A stretch of DNA of 64,000 nt from CG2-30-36-16 sp964372115 (lineage in GTDB: Bacteria > Bacteroidota > Ignavibacteria > Ignavibacteriales > Ignavibacteriaceae): NCBI GenBank assembly GCA_964372115.1, contig CAYJPN010000009.1, positions 1 through 64,000 on the forward strand, read 5' to 3'. Below are positions 51,179 to 60,486 of the stretch, one piece after another (positions within the stretch are counted from its first letter, which is position 1; the number at the start of each line of letters is the position of its first letter). A model generated the notes under the pieces. The model saw only the letters and a program-made list of their open reading frames with translations. It ran no database searches and was not told where the DNA came from. The position numbers were made by a program, and so were the translations under genes.

Positions 51179-54145
51179 ATGATAAAAAGATTTACAATAC
51201 AGCTAAGCAAAACAATAATATTACTTTTGGTATTTTGTTCAACTCTTTTTTCCGCCTCCAGTGGCACATTAAAGGGGAAAATTCAGAACTCACTGACAAA
51301 GGAACCTCTTTTATATTCAAATGTTATTCTTTTAGGAACCAGCTTTGGTACTGCCGCCGATAAGGAAGGGAATTTCATTTTACGAAATATTCCTCCCGGA
51401 ACATACACTCTTCGCGTAACTTATATAGGTTACAAACAAGAAGAAATTAGTGTGCAGATATTAGGTGGAAAGACTACCGAACTTAACATCTTATTAAACC
51501 CGGAAGTTCTTGAAGGCGAAACTGTGGTTGTTACTGCACAATCAGAAGGTCAAAATCAGGCAATAAACGAACAGCTTTCTTCGGTATCAATTAAGAATGT
51601 TGTTTCTATGGCAAAGATACAAGAACTACCTGACGCAAACGCATCAGAGTCTGTTAGCAGGCTGCCGGGCGTTTCTCTTATACGAACAGGTGGTGAAGGT
51701 TCCAGAGTTGTTGTTCGTGGACTCTCGCCTCAATATAACCAGATAACAATTGATGGCGTGGAACTTCCCGCCAATTTTACATCCAACGATCCAAATGATC
51801 ATAAATCCGAATTAAGTGGGAGCGATCAACTTTCTAATTCGGGCGATAGGTCAACGGATTTAAGTATGATCTCTTCAAACATGCTTGGTGGTATTGAAGT
51901 TATTAAAGCTATTACACCCGATATGGATGCTACAGTATTTGGCGGCGTTGTAAATTTTAGTATGAGGAAAGCAATTAAAAACGAATTTACCAAACCACGA
52001 TTCGAAATTCTTTCACAGGGGTCTCATAATAGTCTGAAGGGTACATTTAAAGACTACAAAGTTGTAGGAAGCTACGAACAACGTTTTTTTGATAACAGTT
52101 TTGGTCTTTTTGTACTGGGCTCTATTGAAGATAAAAACCTAAGCGCTAATCAATTAAATGCTAATTATTTTTATGCAGCTAAAATCATCGTCGAAGAAGC
52201 CGGTGACCCGGTATATCAGTCAACAAGCCTTACCGATGCTTTGAGAGATCGTAATCGTTACGGAGCTACAGTTGTGCTTGATTATGATTATGAAACAGGC
52301 AGTATAGGGCTTATGAATTTTTTTAGCAGAAGCGATACAAGAACTATTTCAAGGAATGAATCGTATTTTCTTGAACGGAATGAATTGTTCAATAATGCAA
52401 CAAACTCCAACTCTAACTTAGATGTATTTAGCAACCTATTGAGCTTTAAACAACAATTGGGTGATCTTAAAATTGCCGCAAGGTTATCTCATTCCTATTC
52501 CGTTAACAATTATCCTGAAGATGTAAATTTTAGTTTCTGGCAGCAAGATGCGGGATTTAAAAATCTAAGCAACGCTTTGAAATTTAAATCTTCAAAAGAA
52601 ATAGCAAGTTATGTTATTCACGACCCTGAAAATTCTGTTCTTTCCGAAATTTATAATAATAATAGTATTTCTAAAGACAGGGTTCTTAACGGGGGAATCG
52701 ATTTATCGACAGATGTAACGATTTCAAATGATTTTACAAGTAATATAAAAATCGGTGGGGCATATCAGTACAGGTACCGCTCTTATGATTATAACCAAAG
52801 CAGCGGTTCGATGATTTGGGATGATGGCCCACAGGTTATGGCGGCAATTTTAAGAGCATACCCCCAGTTCGGTAACAGCCTATCGTATGCAGATTTTATT
52901 GACCCTAATTACAATTATGGAGAATTTCTTAACGGCGATTATACTCTTGGTTCCCCGATGGATGTGGATTTAATGTTGAAAGTTATCGAGATAGCCAAAA
53001 GAAATCCTGGAGTTGGCAATGGCGGAGGATATAAATTAAATAAATTATCATCAAAAGCAGATGATTATTCGGGCAATGAAGCAAGAAGCGCTGTGTATGC
53101 AATGACTACTCTAAATATCGGGCAGATGTTTAAAATATTACCCGGTGTCCGTTACCAAAATCTTACAACAACTTATACAGGTGTAAGGGGTGAAGCCGTT
53201 CCTGTTATTGGTATTCAGTTTACTGATGCAAAAGAAACACAGTCTCACGGCTACTGGTTGCCAATGTTTCATTTTCGGTTCAAACCATTAGACTGGTTTC
53301 AATTTCATTTCGCTTATACCAATACATTAAATTATCCAGACTATAATACTATTATTCCGAAATATTATATCGGCAAAAATTACATTGTTTACAATAATTA
53401 CAGGTTGAAACCAGCAACCTCAGAAAATTTCGACGCGGTTTGTTCTTTCTATTCAAATGAAATTGGGTTGTTTGCGGTAAGCGGATTCAAAAAAAATATT
53501 AAAGATTTAATATTCCCTGATAAGGCATATGATATAAGTGCGTATCCTGAAGTGTATGATATAGTAAAAAACAGACCGGAAAAATACTCGCTATTTACAT
53601 ATATCAATAGTCCTTTTAAAATTAATATATATGGCATGGAAGCCGAATGGCAAACTAATTTTTGGTACCTCCCCGAGCCATTTTCAGGTACTGTTTTAAA
53701 TATTAATTACACTCATATTTTTTCTAAAACAGAATATCCCAGAACAGTTTTTGTTTCTACTTTAGATACTATTACCTGGATACCAGACATAGATACTCTA
53801 AAAATGTTTTACTCCGACCGTTTGTTAAATCAGCCAAACGATATAATTAATGTTGCATTAGGATACGACTATGGCGGATTTTCTATACGAATCTCAATGC
53901 TTTATCAGGATAACATATTTAAGAATCCGGATTTTCATCTGCAAAATAGAGTCCATTCAAAAAAACATGTTCGCTTTGATCTTTCTGCAAAGCAAAAACT
54001 TCCCTGGTTCGGTATTCAGGTGTACTTTAATTTAAATAATATAAGCGGTGAAGATGATATTGATATAAATGAAAAAACCAGTTTTTACACTTCTCAGGAG
54101 CGTTATGGTATGACCGCAGATTTAGGAATGCGAATAGATTTTTAA
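51179..54145 (+). CDS. TonB-dependent outer-membrane receptor
   Basis: A 988-residue outer-membrane transporter. After a signal peptide (to about residue 27, LFSA) comes a carboxypeptidase-regulatory-like domain (about 28-115, GTLKGKIQNSLTKEPLLYSNVILLG), then a plug (about 130-270, PGVSLIRTGGEGSRVVVRGLSPQYNQITIDG in pieces) and a beta-barrel ending with aromatic MRIDF. A strong Shine-Dalgarno AAGGAG lies 7 bases before the ATG, and a 291-base leader suggests its own promoter. It should import glycan fragments released at the surface. No SusD-type lipoprotein gene follows; the next gene is a T9SS-sorted protein. Size fits general TonB receptors of this phylum. Confidence 0.92.
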   Translation: MIKRFTIQLSKTIILLLVFCSTLFSASSGTLKGKIQNSLTKEPLLYSNVILLGTSFGTAADKEGNFILRNIPPGTYTLRVTYIGYKQEEISVQILGGKTTELNILLNPEVLEGETVVVTAQSEGQNQAINEQLSSVSIKNVVSMAKIQELPDANASESVSRLPGVSLIRTGGEGSRVVVRGLSPQYNQITIDGVELPANFTSNDPNDHKSELSGSDQLSNSGDRSTDLSMISSNMLGGIEVIKAITPDMDATVFGGVVNFSMRKAIKNEFTKPRFEILSQGSHNSLKGTFKDYKVVGSYEQRFFDNSFGLFVLGSIEDKNLSANQLNANYFYAAKIIVEEAGDPVYQSTSLTDALRDRNRYGATVVLDYDYETGSIGLMNFFSRSDTRTISRNESYFLERNELFNNATNSNSNLDVFSNLLSFKQQLGDLKIAARLSHSYSVNNYPEDVNFSFWQQDAGFKNLSNALKFKSSKEIASYVIHDPENSVLSEIYNNNSISKDRVLNGGIDLSTDVTISNDFTSNIKIGGAYQYRYRSYDYNQSSGSMIWDDGPQVMAAILRAYPQFGNSLSYADFIDPNYNYGEFLNGDYTLGSPMDVDLMLKVIEIAKRNPGVGNGGGYKLNKLSSKADDYSGNEARSAVYAMTTLNIGQMFKILPGVRYQNLTTTYTGVRGEAVPVIGIQFTDAKETQSHGYWLPMFHFRFKPLDWFQFHFAYTNTLNYPDYNTIIPKYYIGKNYIVYNNYRLKPATSENFDAVCSFYSNEIGLFAVSGFKKNIKDLIFPDKAYDISAYPEVYDIVKNRPEKYSLFTYINSPFKINIYGMEAEWQTNFWYLPEPFSGTVLNINYTHIFSKTEYPRTVFVSTLDTITWIPDIDTLKMFYSDRLLNQPNDIINVALGYDYGGFSIRISMLYQDNIFKNPDFHLQNRVHSKKHVRFDLSAKQKLPWFGIQVYFNLNNISGEDDIDINEKTSFYTSQERYGMTADLGMRIDF

Positions 54146-54261
54146 ATATTCAGTATAAGTAGTTTTCGTATAAGTTAGAGTAGATAGTACTTTTAACAAA
54201 TAAACTTTATTGCTACAAACAGCATAAGTTATCTTAATCACTAAATAAAAGGAAAAACATA

Positions 54262-56037
54262 ATGAAAAAGCTATACGCTTTTATTGTTGTACTTGCAATA
54301 GTACTTGTTGCTGCTTCTACGGCTAAAGTAGCAGCTCAATCAACTACTGATACAGTACACATACACGGTGCTCAATCGTTACAAATTAGCGATATTATTA
54401 ATGCTGATACATCTGTTACAGCATACCGCGTTTATGTACTGGATCGCGGTGTTATCTATTATATAGATAGAGCGTTTGAAATAAACAGTTCCTGTAAGTT
54501 TATGGCAGCGGGTTCCGCCGCTTTAAGGCCACCGGTTCTTGCACCTGCTATTCGTTCAGATGGTACATCAGAAGAATGGTATTTTAAATTAAATCAAACC
54601 GATATTCAGGTAGAACTAAATGACCTATACTTACTTTCTATGCGGCAAGATCATGCAACGCTTGGCTGGAGCAGGGCTATTTGGATTCATACAGACAATA
54701 CTTCGCTAAAGTTAAGAAGAGTGATTTTTGACGGTTGGTCAGAAGCGGGTATCCGTGTAGAAGGTGCAGATTATTTTAAGTTAGATGTCCAGGATTGTCA
54801 TTTTAGAAATATGCAGCATTCTTCATCATATTTCGGCGGGCAGCCATTCTTAACCAACGAGTTTGATCATCCTGATACAACAATCTTCATTAATAATACT
54901 TTCTTTGCAAATAATTCTTATCTGTTTTCTGTTCGTGGTCTTGGTCCTAAAACTGTTTTTGAACATAATACAGTGGTCTATGGTGCAGTCAATCCATTAT
55001 TAATACGCCAGGCTCCCAACTTGTACTTGAATAATAATCTCTTTTATGCTACACACGCCTGGGGAGGTGATCCGGAACAGGTAATTGGAGGATGGTTCTT
55101 AAATTATCCCGACACAGTTTCTTCAAGCGTATTTAGAATTAGGAAATATTTTACTAACTATCACGACTATGGCGCAATTTCAGGACCTGAACGTTATTAC
55201 AATGATTTAGGACTTATTTATGATCCTCATTCATGGGTAAATGTTGCACATAACAACGACTTCTATTTACCTTCAAGTCTGACACAATTTTATACTAACT
55301 GGAATGATACTGTTGCCACTTACGATAGCGTTGAAGTAATCCTTGGTCCTAAGCAATATCTAAAAAGAACACTTACTTTACCACGATGGATAAATGATCT
55401 TGGTGTTGAAGTGCTTGATTCAGTTTCAAATTCAAGTAACTGGGACTATGCACCTGGTGTTAGTGTTTCGAATAATTTTGATTTGGACCCCGGGTTTACT
55501 GATGCTAATGTTATTGCACATATGGATTCCTTAATTGGTTATGTCCGTGGGATAGCTACTCGTCATTTGGATAGACCCTGGCATTTTCAACTCAACTTCC
55601 CTCCGGTTTGGCCCTTACCTGAGAATTTAGTTTATACCAATAGCGCTATGACACACGGCGGAACAGACGGATTTGCTTTAGGCGATTTGAACTGGTTCCC
55701 TGATCAAAAAGCTCTTTGGATAGTTAGTGATGTTAAAATGGAATCACCGAAAATACCTGATGGGTTCACTCTTTCTGAAGTTTATCCGAATCCATTCAAC
55801 CCTGAAACCAATGTTAAATTCAGCATCCCACAAACTACTAATGCAAAACTTGTTGTTTACAACTTGCTTGGACAAGAAGTAAAAACCCTGTTTAATAAAG
55901 AAATACAAGCCGGCAGTTATAATGCTTCATGGAATGGACAGGATAATTACGGTAATCAAGTATCAAGCGGTATATACTTCCTTACACTTGAATCACAATC
56001 ATTCAGAGCTACTAAGAAGATGATTTTGATGAAGTAA
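54262..56037 (+). CDS. Secreted beta-helix-like protein with T9SS sorting domain
   Basis: A 591-residue protein with a signal peptide (to about residue 26, VAAQ). The central part (about 100-270) has short repeats of the right-handed beta-helix kind: LKLRRVIFDGWSEAGIRVEG, FKLDVQDCHFRNM, IFINNTFFANNSYLF and LYLNNNLFYA. The C-terminus (about 505-591) is a type IX sorting domain (VYPNPFNPETNVKF ... RATKKMILMK). No catalytic residues can be assigned. Because it directly follows the TonB receptor and is destined for the surface, it may bind glycan for the receptor in place of a SusD protein; that is inference. A terminator follows the gene. Confidence 0.75.
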   Translation: MKKLYAFIVVLAIVLVAASTAKVAAQSTTDTVHIHGAQSLQISDIINADTSVTAYRVYVLDRGVIYYIDRAFEINSSCKFMAAGSAALRPPVLAPAIRSDGTSEEWYFKLNQTDIQVELNDLYLLSMRQDHATLGWSRAIWIHTDNTSLKLRRVIFDGWSEAGIRVEGADYFKLDVQDCHFRNMQHSSSYFGGQPFLTNEFDHPDTTIFINNTFFANNSYLFSVRGLGPKTVFEHNTVVYGAVNPLLIRQAPNLYLNNNLFYATHAWGGDPEQVIGGWFLNYPDTVSSSVFRIRKYFTNYHDYGAISGPERYYNDLGLIYDPHSWVNVAHNNDFYLPSSLTQFYTNWNDTVATYDSVEVILGPKQYLKRTLTLPRWINDLGVEVLDSVSNSSNWDYAPGVSVSNNFDLDPGFTDANVIAHMDSLIGYVRGIATRHLDRPWHFQLNFPPVWPLPENLVYTNSAMTHGGTDGFALGDLNWFPDQKALWIVSDVKMESPKIPDGFTLSEVYPNPFNPETNVKFSIPQTTNAKLVVYNLLGQEVKTLFNKEIQAGSYNASWNGQDNYGNQVSSGIYFLTLESQSFRATKKMILMK

Positions 56038-56072
56038 TTTATTAATTTTTTTTCATACTGTGCTCCTTATGA

Positions 56073-56107
56073 AGCCGTCTCAATTGCGAAATGAGGCGGC
56101 TTTTATT
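56073..56107 (+). terminator. Intrinsic terminator after the T9SS-sorted protein gene
   Basis: AGCCGTCTCA (56073-56082) pairs with TGAGGCGGCT (56092-56101), nine Watson-Crick pairs plus one G-T, and is followed by TTTATTT. It ends the glycan locus transcript and separates it from the fucose operon. Confidence 0.85.
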
Positions 56108-56108
56108 T

Positions 56109-56567
56109 AATTAATCGGAGAAATTTACTTACTTCCGAAAAGCGTAAAAATTTTTATATTCTTATGTATGTTAAATTATAAGGTCACCTTACGCAAAAAT
56201 ATTTACAACGGAGTAAAACTAAAACTTAATTGCGAAAGCATGCAAGAATGCCTGTATGGATGAATGGCTTAAATTCAATTTATTTAACACTTTAATGATC
56301 TTCATGCAGTCATTCAACCATTCAGTCGTGCCGGATTTTAATAAAAATATTGTAACCATTTCATCAGAAATCAAGTACTGAGTAAGGTGATTTATAAGTT
56401 TAACTTATGGTAACTTCGAAAAACTATACAACCGATCAGTGGAAATCAGCTTGATCTGCGTTTATCAGCGTTCTATTAAATAAATAATAGTTTTTAGAAG
56501 TCCCCTTATTTTAAGTATTAGTTGTAAGATTTAGTTTTTAAAGTTTAGTCCAAAGGATAAAATTTAC
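56109..56567. other. Intergenic region with dispersed-repeat-like sequence
   Basis: 460 bases without a gene, leading to the fucose operon. AAGGTCACCTT (56180-56190) is a palindrome, and a related TAAGGTGATTT lies near 56383. The stretch GATCAGTGGAAATCAGC then TGATCTGCGTTTATCAGCG (about 56434-56472) has the internally repetitive look of a dispersed noncoding repeat. The promoter of the fucose genes should lie in the last 100 bases but was not fixed. Confidence 0.45.
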
Positions 56568-57866
56568 ATGTCCATAAAAATAATAGATGTTATTACAAAA
56601 GATATTCGCTTTCCTACAAGCAAAACATTGGATGGCTCGGATGCGATGAATCCGGATCCTGATTATTCTGCTGCTTATGTAATTTTAAAAACCGATCACC
56701 CTGATGGATTAACGGGACATGGATTAACTTTTACAATTGGGCGCGGTAATGAGATCTGTGTTACTGCAATTCAATCTTTAGCCTATCTGATAAAAGGAAA
56801 AACTCTTGAATCATTCACAAAAGATATGGCTGGCTTTTGGCGGATGATTACGGGCGATAGTCAACTTCGCTGGCTCGGTCCCGAAAAAGGTGTAATCCAT
56901 CTTGCAACCGGAGCATTAGTTAATGCTGTATGGGATTTGTACGCGAAGGTTGAAAAAAAACCTTTGTGGAAACTTATTAGCGATATGACGCCGGAGCAAT
57001 TTATTTCTTGCGTTGATTTTACGTATATCACAGATGCAATTACTCCAAACGAAGCTTTGGAAATATTATCTGAACTTGAAAACACAAAACAAGAACGTGT
57101 AAATTATCTTTTACAAAATGGTTATCCGGCTTATACAACTTCTGCGGGTTGGCTTGGTTATAGTGATGAAAAAATTAGAAGTCTTTGCAGACAAGCTAAA
57201 CAAGATGGCTGGAAATATATGAAGATGAAGGTTGGTGCAAATTTAAATGATGATATGAAAAGAGCTGAAATCATTAGAAATGAAATTGGTTATGATATGA
57301 AGCTTATGATGGACGCGAATCAGAAATGGGATGTGAAAGAAGCTATTTCTAATATGAAGCATTTAGCTGAATTTAAGCCCTGGTGGATAGAAGAACCAAC
57401 AAGTCCGGATGATATTTTGGGACACAAAGCTATAGCTGAGGCAGTTCATCCGGTTAATGTTGCTACCGGTGAGCATTGTCAGAACCGTGTTATTTTCAAA
57501 CAACTAATTACTTCAGGCGCAATTGATATTTGTCAGATAGATAGCTGCAGGTTAGGCGGTGTAAATGAGATTTTATCTGTTTTATTGATGGCTGCCAAAT
57601 ACAAAATTCCTGTTTGTCCTCATGCCGGCGGCGTTGGATTATGTGAGTATGTTCAGCATTTATCTATGATAGATTATATTTGTGTATCCGGTGTTTTAGA
57701 AAATCGTGTGATAGAATATGTTGATCATTTACATGAACATTTTGTTGACCCGGTAATAATTAAGAATGGAGCTTATATGCCTCCATCCTTACCAGGTTAT
57801 AGTATTCAGATGAATGAAGAAAGCCTTGAAAATTATTCTTTCCCCGATGGAGAAACATGGAAGTAA
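56568..57866 (+). CDS. L-fuconate dehydratase (enolase superfamily)
   Basis: A 432-residue cytosolic dehydratase converting L-fuconate to 2-keto-3-deoxy-L-fuconate. It belongs to the mandelate racemase/enolase superfamily: a capping domain (about 1-150, LKTDHPDGLTGHGLTFTIGRGN), then the barrel with KMKVG acid-base lysine, metal ligands in MMDANQKW, WWIEEPTSPDD and ATGEHCQNR, and the catalytic His in VCPHAGGVGL. The N-terminal region and length match characterised L-fuconate dehydratases and their animal ENOSF1 homologues. It is the first gene of the fucose operon and sits next to every other enzyme needed for the route. Confidence 0.92.
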   Translation: MSIKIIDVITKDIRFPTSKTLDGSDAMNPDPDYSAAYVILKTDHPDGLTGHGLTFTIGRGNEICVTAIQSLAYLIKGKTLESFTKDMAGFWRMITGDSQLRWLGPEKGVIHLATGALVNAVWDLYAKVEKKPLWKLISDMTPEQFISCVDFTYITDAITPNEALEILSELENTKQERVNYLLQNGYPAYTTSAGWLGYSDEKIRSLCRQAKQDGWKYMKMKVGANLNDDMKRAEIIRNEIGYDMKLMMDANQKWDVKEAISNMKHLAEFKPWWIEEPTSPDDILGHKAIAEAVHPVNVATGEHCQNRVIFKQLITSGAIDICQIDSCRLGGVNEILSVLLMAAKYKIPVCPHAGGVGLCEYVQHLSMIDYICVSGVLENRVIEYVDHLHEHFVDPVIIKNGAYMPPSLPGYSIQMNEESLENYSFPDGETWK

Positions 57867-57952
57867 TAGAGATTTTTTGTGATTTTATATAGTGAAAAAT
57901 TTAAATACACATTAAGATTATTGAATGAAAACCAAATAAGGTAAAAATCAAA

Positions 57953-58723
57953 ATGGAATTAGATGGTAAGACTTTAGTTATTACTGGCGGCGGCAGCGGA
58001 ATTGGAGAAGCAATTTCCAAAAAGTTTGCAGCCAACGGAGCTTATGTTCATATTCTTGAGTTAAACAATACACAAGCTGAATCTGTTGTAAATCAAATAA
58101 AAGAAAAAAACGGGAATGCGGAGCTCCACGTTTGCGACGTTTCAAACCAAGGTAATGTAAATGATGTAATTAATAAAATTGCTTCATCATATAATATTGA
58201 TATTCTAATTAACAATGCCGGTATTGCACATGTTGGAACCGCAGAAACAACAGCGGAAGCTGATATGGATAAACTTTACAATGTAAACATTAAAGGAGTT
58301 TATAATTGTTTACATGCTGTAATTCCGCATATGAAAAAAAATAACGGCGGTGTAATTTTAAATATGGCTTCAATTGCGTCCTGTGTCGGTATCCCTGATC
58401 GCTTTGCATATTCAATGACGAAAGGCGCTGTTTTAACAATGACATATTCGGTAGCTAAAGATTTTATCAAAGATAATATCAGATGCAACTGCATTTCTCC
58501 GGCGCGAATTCATACGCCTTTTGTAGATGGATTTTTGTCAAAAAGTTATCCGGGCAAAGAAAAGGAAATGTACGATGTTTTATCAAAAACACAACCGATA
58601 GGAAGAATGGGAAAACCTGAAGAAGTGGCAGAGCTTGCGCTGTTTTTATGTTCCGAAAAAGCTTCTTTTATCACCGGTACTAATTATCCGATTGACGGCG
58701 GATTTATAAAACTTAACGGATAG
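57953..58723 (+). CDS. SDR oxidoreductase, probable 2-keto-3-deoxy-L-fuconate dehydrogenase
   Basis: A 256-residue short-chain dehydrogenase. The NAD-binding motif is TGGGSGIGEA (residues about 11-20), NNAG lies near 87-90, and the catalytic Ser, Tyr and Lys lie in MASIASC and YSMTKGA. In the non-phosphorylative fucose pathway an SDR oxidises 2-keto-3-deoxy-L-fuconate at C4 to the 2,4-diketo compound. This gene lies between the dehydratase and the diketo-acid hydrolase genes, which fits that step. The other SDR of the operon is much closer to L-fucose dehydrogenases, so this one is assigned by elimination and position. Confidence 0.82.
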   Translation: MELDGKTLVITGGGSGIGEAISKKFAANGAYVHILELNNTQAESVVNQIKEKNGNAELHVCDVSNQGNVNDVINKIASSYNIDILINNAGIAHVGTAETTAEADMDKLYNVNIKGVYNCLHAVIPHMKKNNGGVILNMASIASCVGIPDRFAYSMTKGAVLTMTYSVAKDFIKDNIRCNCISPARIHTPFVDGFLSKSYPGKEKEMYDVLSKTQPIGRMGKPEEVAELALFLCSEKASFITGTNYPIDGGFIKLNG

Positions 58724-58727
58724 AAAA

Positions 58728-59588
58728 ATGAAACTAATAAGATTTGGTATTCCAGGAAAAGAAAAACCCGGAGTATTGTTAGATGATAATTCAATCATCG
58801 ATGTAACTAACTTTAACGAAGATTATGATGAAGATTTTTTTTCATCAAACGGAATTGAGAGATTGCAAGTTTGGTTAAAAGATAATCAAACAAATTGTAA
58901 AACAGTTAGTAAAGCTGAACGTTTCGGACCCCCGGTAAAAAAACCATCCAAAATTATCTGCGTGGGCTTAAACTATGCTCAGCACGCAAAAGAAAGTGGT
59001 ATGGCTATTCCTCCGGAACCCGTATTATTTTTCAAAGCCCCTTCAGCCGTTATGGGACCTAATGATGAAATTATAATTCCAAAAAATAGTTTAAAAACAG
59101 ATTGGGAAGTTGAGCTTGCTGTTGTTGTTGGTAAAAAAGCAAATTATGTTGATGAAAAAGATGCTATGGATTATGTTGCCGGTTATATTTTACACAACGA
59201 TATAAGTGAACGTGAATTTCAGCTTGAGAGAAGCGGGCAATGGGTAAAAGGTAAAAGTGCCGATACTTTTGCGCCGCTCGGTCCATTTGTGGCAACAAAA
59301 GATGAAATTGAAAACCCGCACAATTTAAATTTATGGTTGAAACTTAATGGTGAAATAAAGCAATCCAGCAACACATCGGATATGGTTTATAAAATTCCAT
59401 TTCTTGTAAGTTATATAAGTCAGTTTATGTCTTTAATTCCGGGAGATATAATTTCAACCGGTACCCCGTTTGGTGTTGGAATGGGGTTGAATCCGCAGAG
59501 ATATCTTAAACCCGGAGATGTTGTTGAGCTTGGAGTAGACGGACTTGGAATTTCAAAACAGCATGTAAAAGTATATCAAAAAGAATGA
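58728..59588 (+). CDS. FAH-family 2,4-diketo-3-deoxy-L-fuconate hydrolase
   Basis: A 286-residue fumarylacetoacetate-hydrolase-fold enzyme. The metal- and substrate-binding blocks are KIICVGLNYAQHAKESG, LFFKAPSA, DWEVELAVVVG and GDIISTGTPFGVG. In the fucose pathway this family splits 2,4-diketo-3-deoxy-L-fuconate into pyruvate and L-lactate. It starts 4 bases after the SDR stop codon and overlaps the next gene by 4 bases (ATGA), so it is translationally coupled on both sides. The closing lut genes of the window can use the lactate product. Confidence 0.88.
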   Translation: MKLIRFGIPGKEKPGVLLDDNSIIDVTNFNEDYDEDFFSSNGIERLQVWLKDNQTNCKTVSKAERFGPPVKKPSKIICVGLNYAQHAKESGMAIPPEPVLFFKAPSAVMGPNDEIIIPKNSLKTDWEVELAVVVGKKANYVDEKDAMDYVAGYILHNDISEREFQLERSGQWVKGKSADTFAPLGPFVATKDEIENPHNLNLWLKLNGEIKQSSNTSDMVYKIPFLVSYISQFMSLIPGDIISTGTPFGVGMGLNPQRYLKPGDVVELGVDGLGISKQHVKVYQKE

Positions 59589-60415
59589 CAATAGACAGCC
59601 ATCAGCATTTTTGGAAATTTAATCCGGTTCGCGATTCGTGGATTGACGACAGCATGAAAATTTTACAAAGAGATTTTCTTCCTGAAGATCTGTCCCCAGT
59701 ATTAATCGAAAATATAGTTGATGGAACCATAGCAGTTCAAGCAGATCAATCTGAGGCGGAAACAAATTTTTTACTTGATTTAGCTAAACAAAATAATTGG
59801 ATTCGTGCAGTTATCGGTTGGATAGACTTAATGAACTCTAATGTTGAACAGCGATTAGAATACTATTCAACCAAACCCAAAATGAGTGGTTTCCGCCATA
59901 TACTTCAATCTGAACCGGATAAAAATTTTATGCTTAATCCAAAATTTCAAAACGGAATTGGGCTGTTAAATAAATACGGATTCACTTATGATATTCTTAT
60001 CTATCCCGGGCAGCTTCCTGCAGCTATACAGCTTGTAAAAAACCATCCCGAGCAAATCTTTATTTTGGATCATATTGCAAAACCGTTGATTAAAAATAAT
60101 GAAATGGAACCATGGGCTTTGGAAATAAAGAAGCTCGCTAAATATAAAAATGTTTATTGTAAATTGTCCGGTATAATTACCGAAGCTGATTTTAATAATT
60201 GGACAAAAGAAGAAATATTTCCGTATTTAGATATTGTATTCGATTCATTTGAAATAGACAGGTTAATGTTCGGATCAGATTGGCCTGTTTGTCTTTTAGC
60301 AGGGGATTATAAACAAGTTTTTGAGTTGATTGATAATTACACAAAGAACTTTTCAGCAGAAGAAAAAAGAAAATTGTTTGGGATAAATGCTATAGCTGCA
60401 TATGGAATAAAATAA
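59585..60415 (+). CDS. L-fuconolactonase (amidohydrolase family)
   Basis: A 276-residue amidohydrolase-2-type enzyme that opens L-fuconolactone to L-fuconate. The metal-binding HxH is at the start (IDSHQHFWKF), followed by VQADQSEAET, GFRHILQSEPD, ILDHIAKP and the late Asp in FGSDWPVC. Its start overlaps the hydrolase stop by 4 bases. This family replaces the SMP-30-type lactonases in several fucose and rhamnose clusters. It acts on the product of L-fucose dehydrogenase, encoded next. Confidence 0.9.
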   Translation: MTIDSHQHFWKFNPVRDSWIDDSMKILQRDFLPEDLSPVLIENIVDGTIAVQADQSEAETNFLLDLAKQNNWIRAVIGWIDLMNSNVEQRLEYYSTKPKMSGFRHILQSEPDKNFMLNPKFQNGIGLLNKYGFTYDILIYPGQLPAAIQLVKNHPEQIFILDHIAKPLIKNNEMEPWALEIKKLAKYKNVYCKLSGIITEADFNNWTKEEIFPYLDIVFDSFEIDRLMFGSDWPVCLLAGDYKQVFELIDNYTKNFSAEEKRKLFGINAIAAYGIK

Positions 60416-60486
60416 TATCCTTTAGAATATTTTCTTTTAAAACTTCCTTAGTAAATTTAATTAAAAACTAACATGAGTAAATTAAA

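Noticed and set aside
56180..56390. Riboswitch or structured leader before the fucose operon
   Set aside because: Only a short palindrome (AAGGTCACCTT) and a related half-site are seen; no conserved riboswitch core was recognised.
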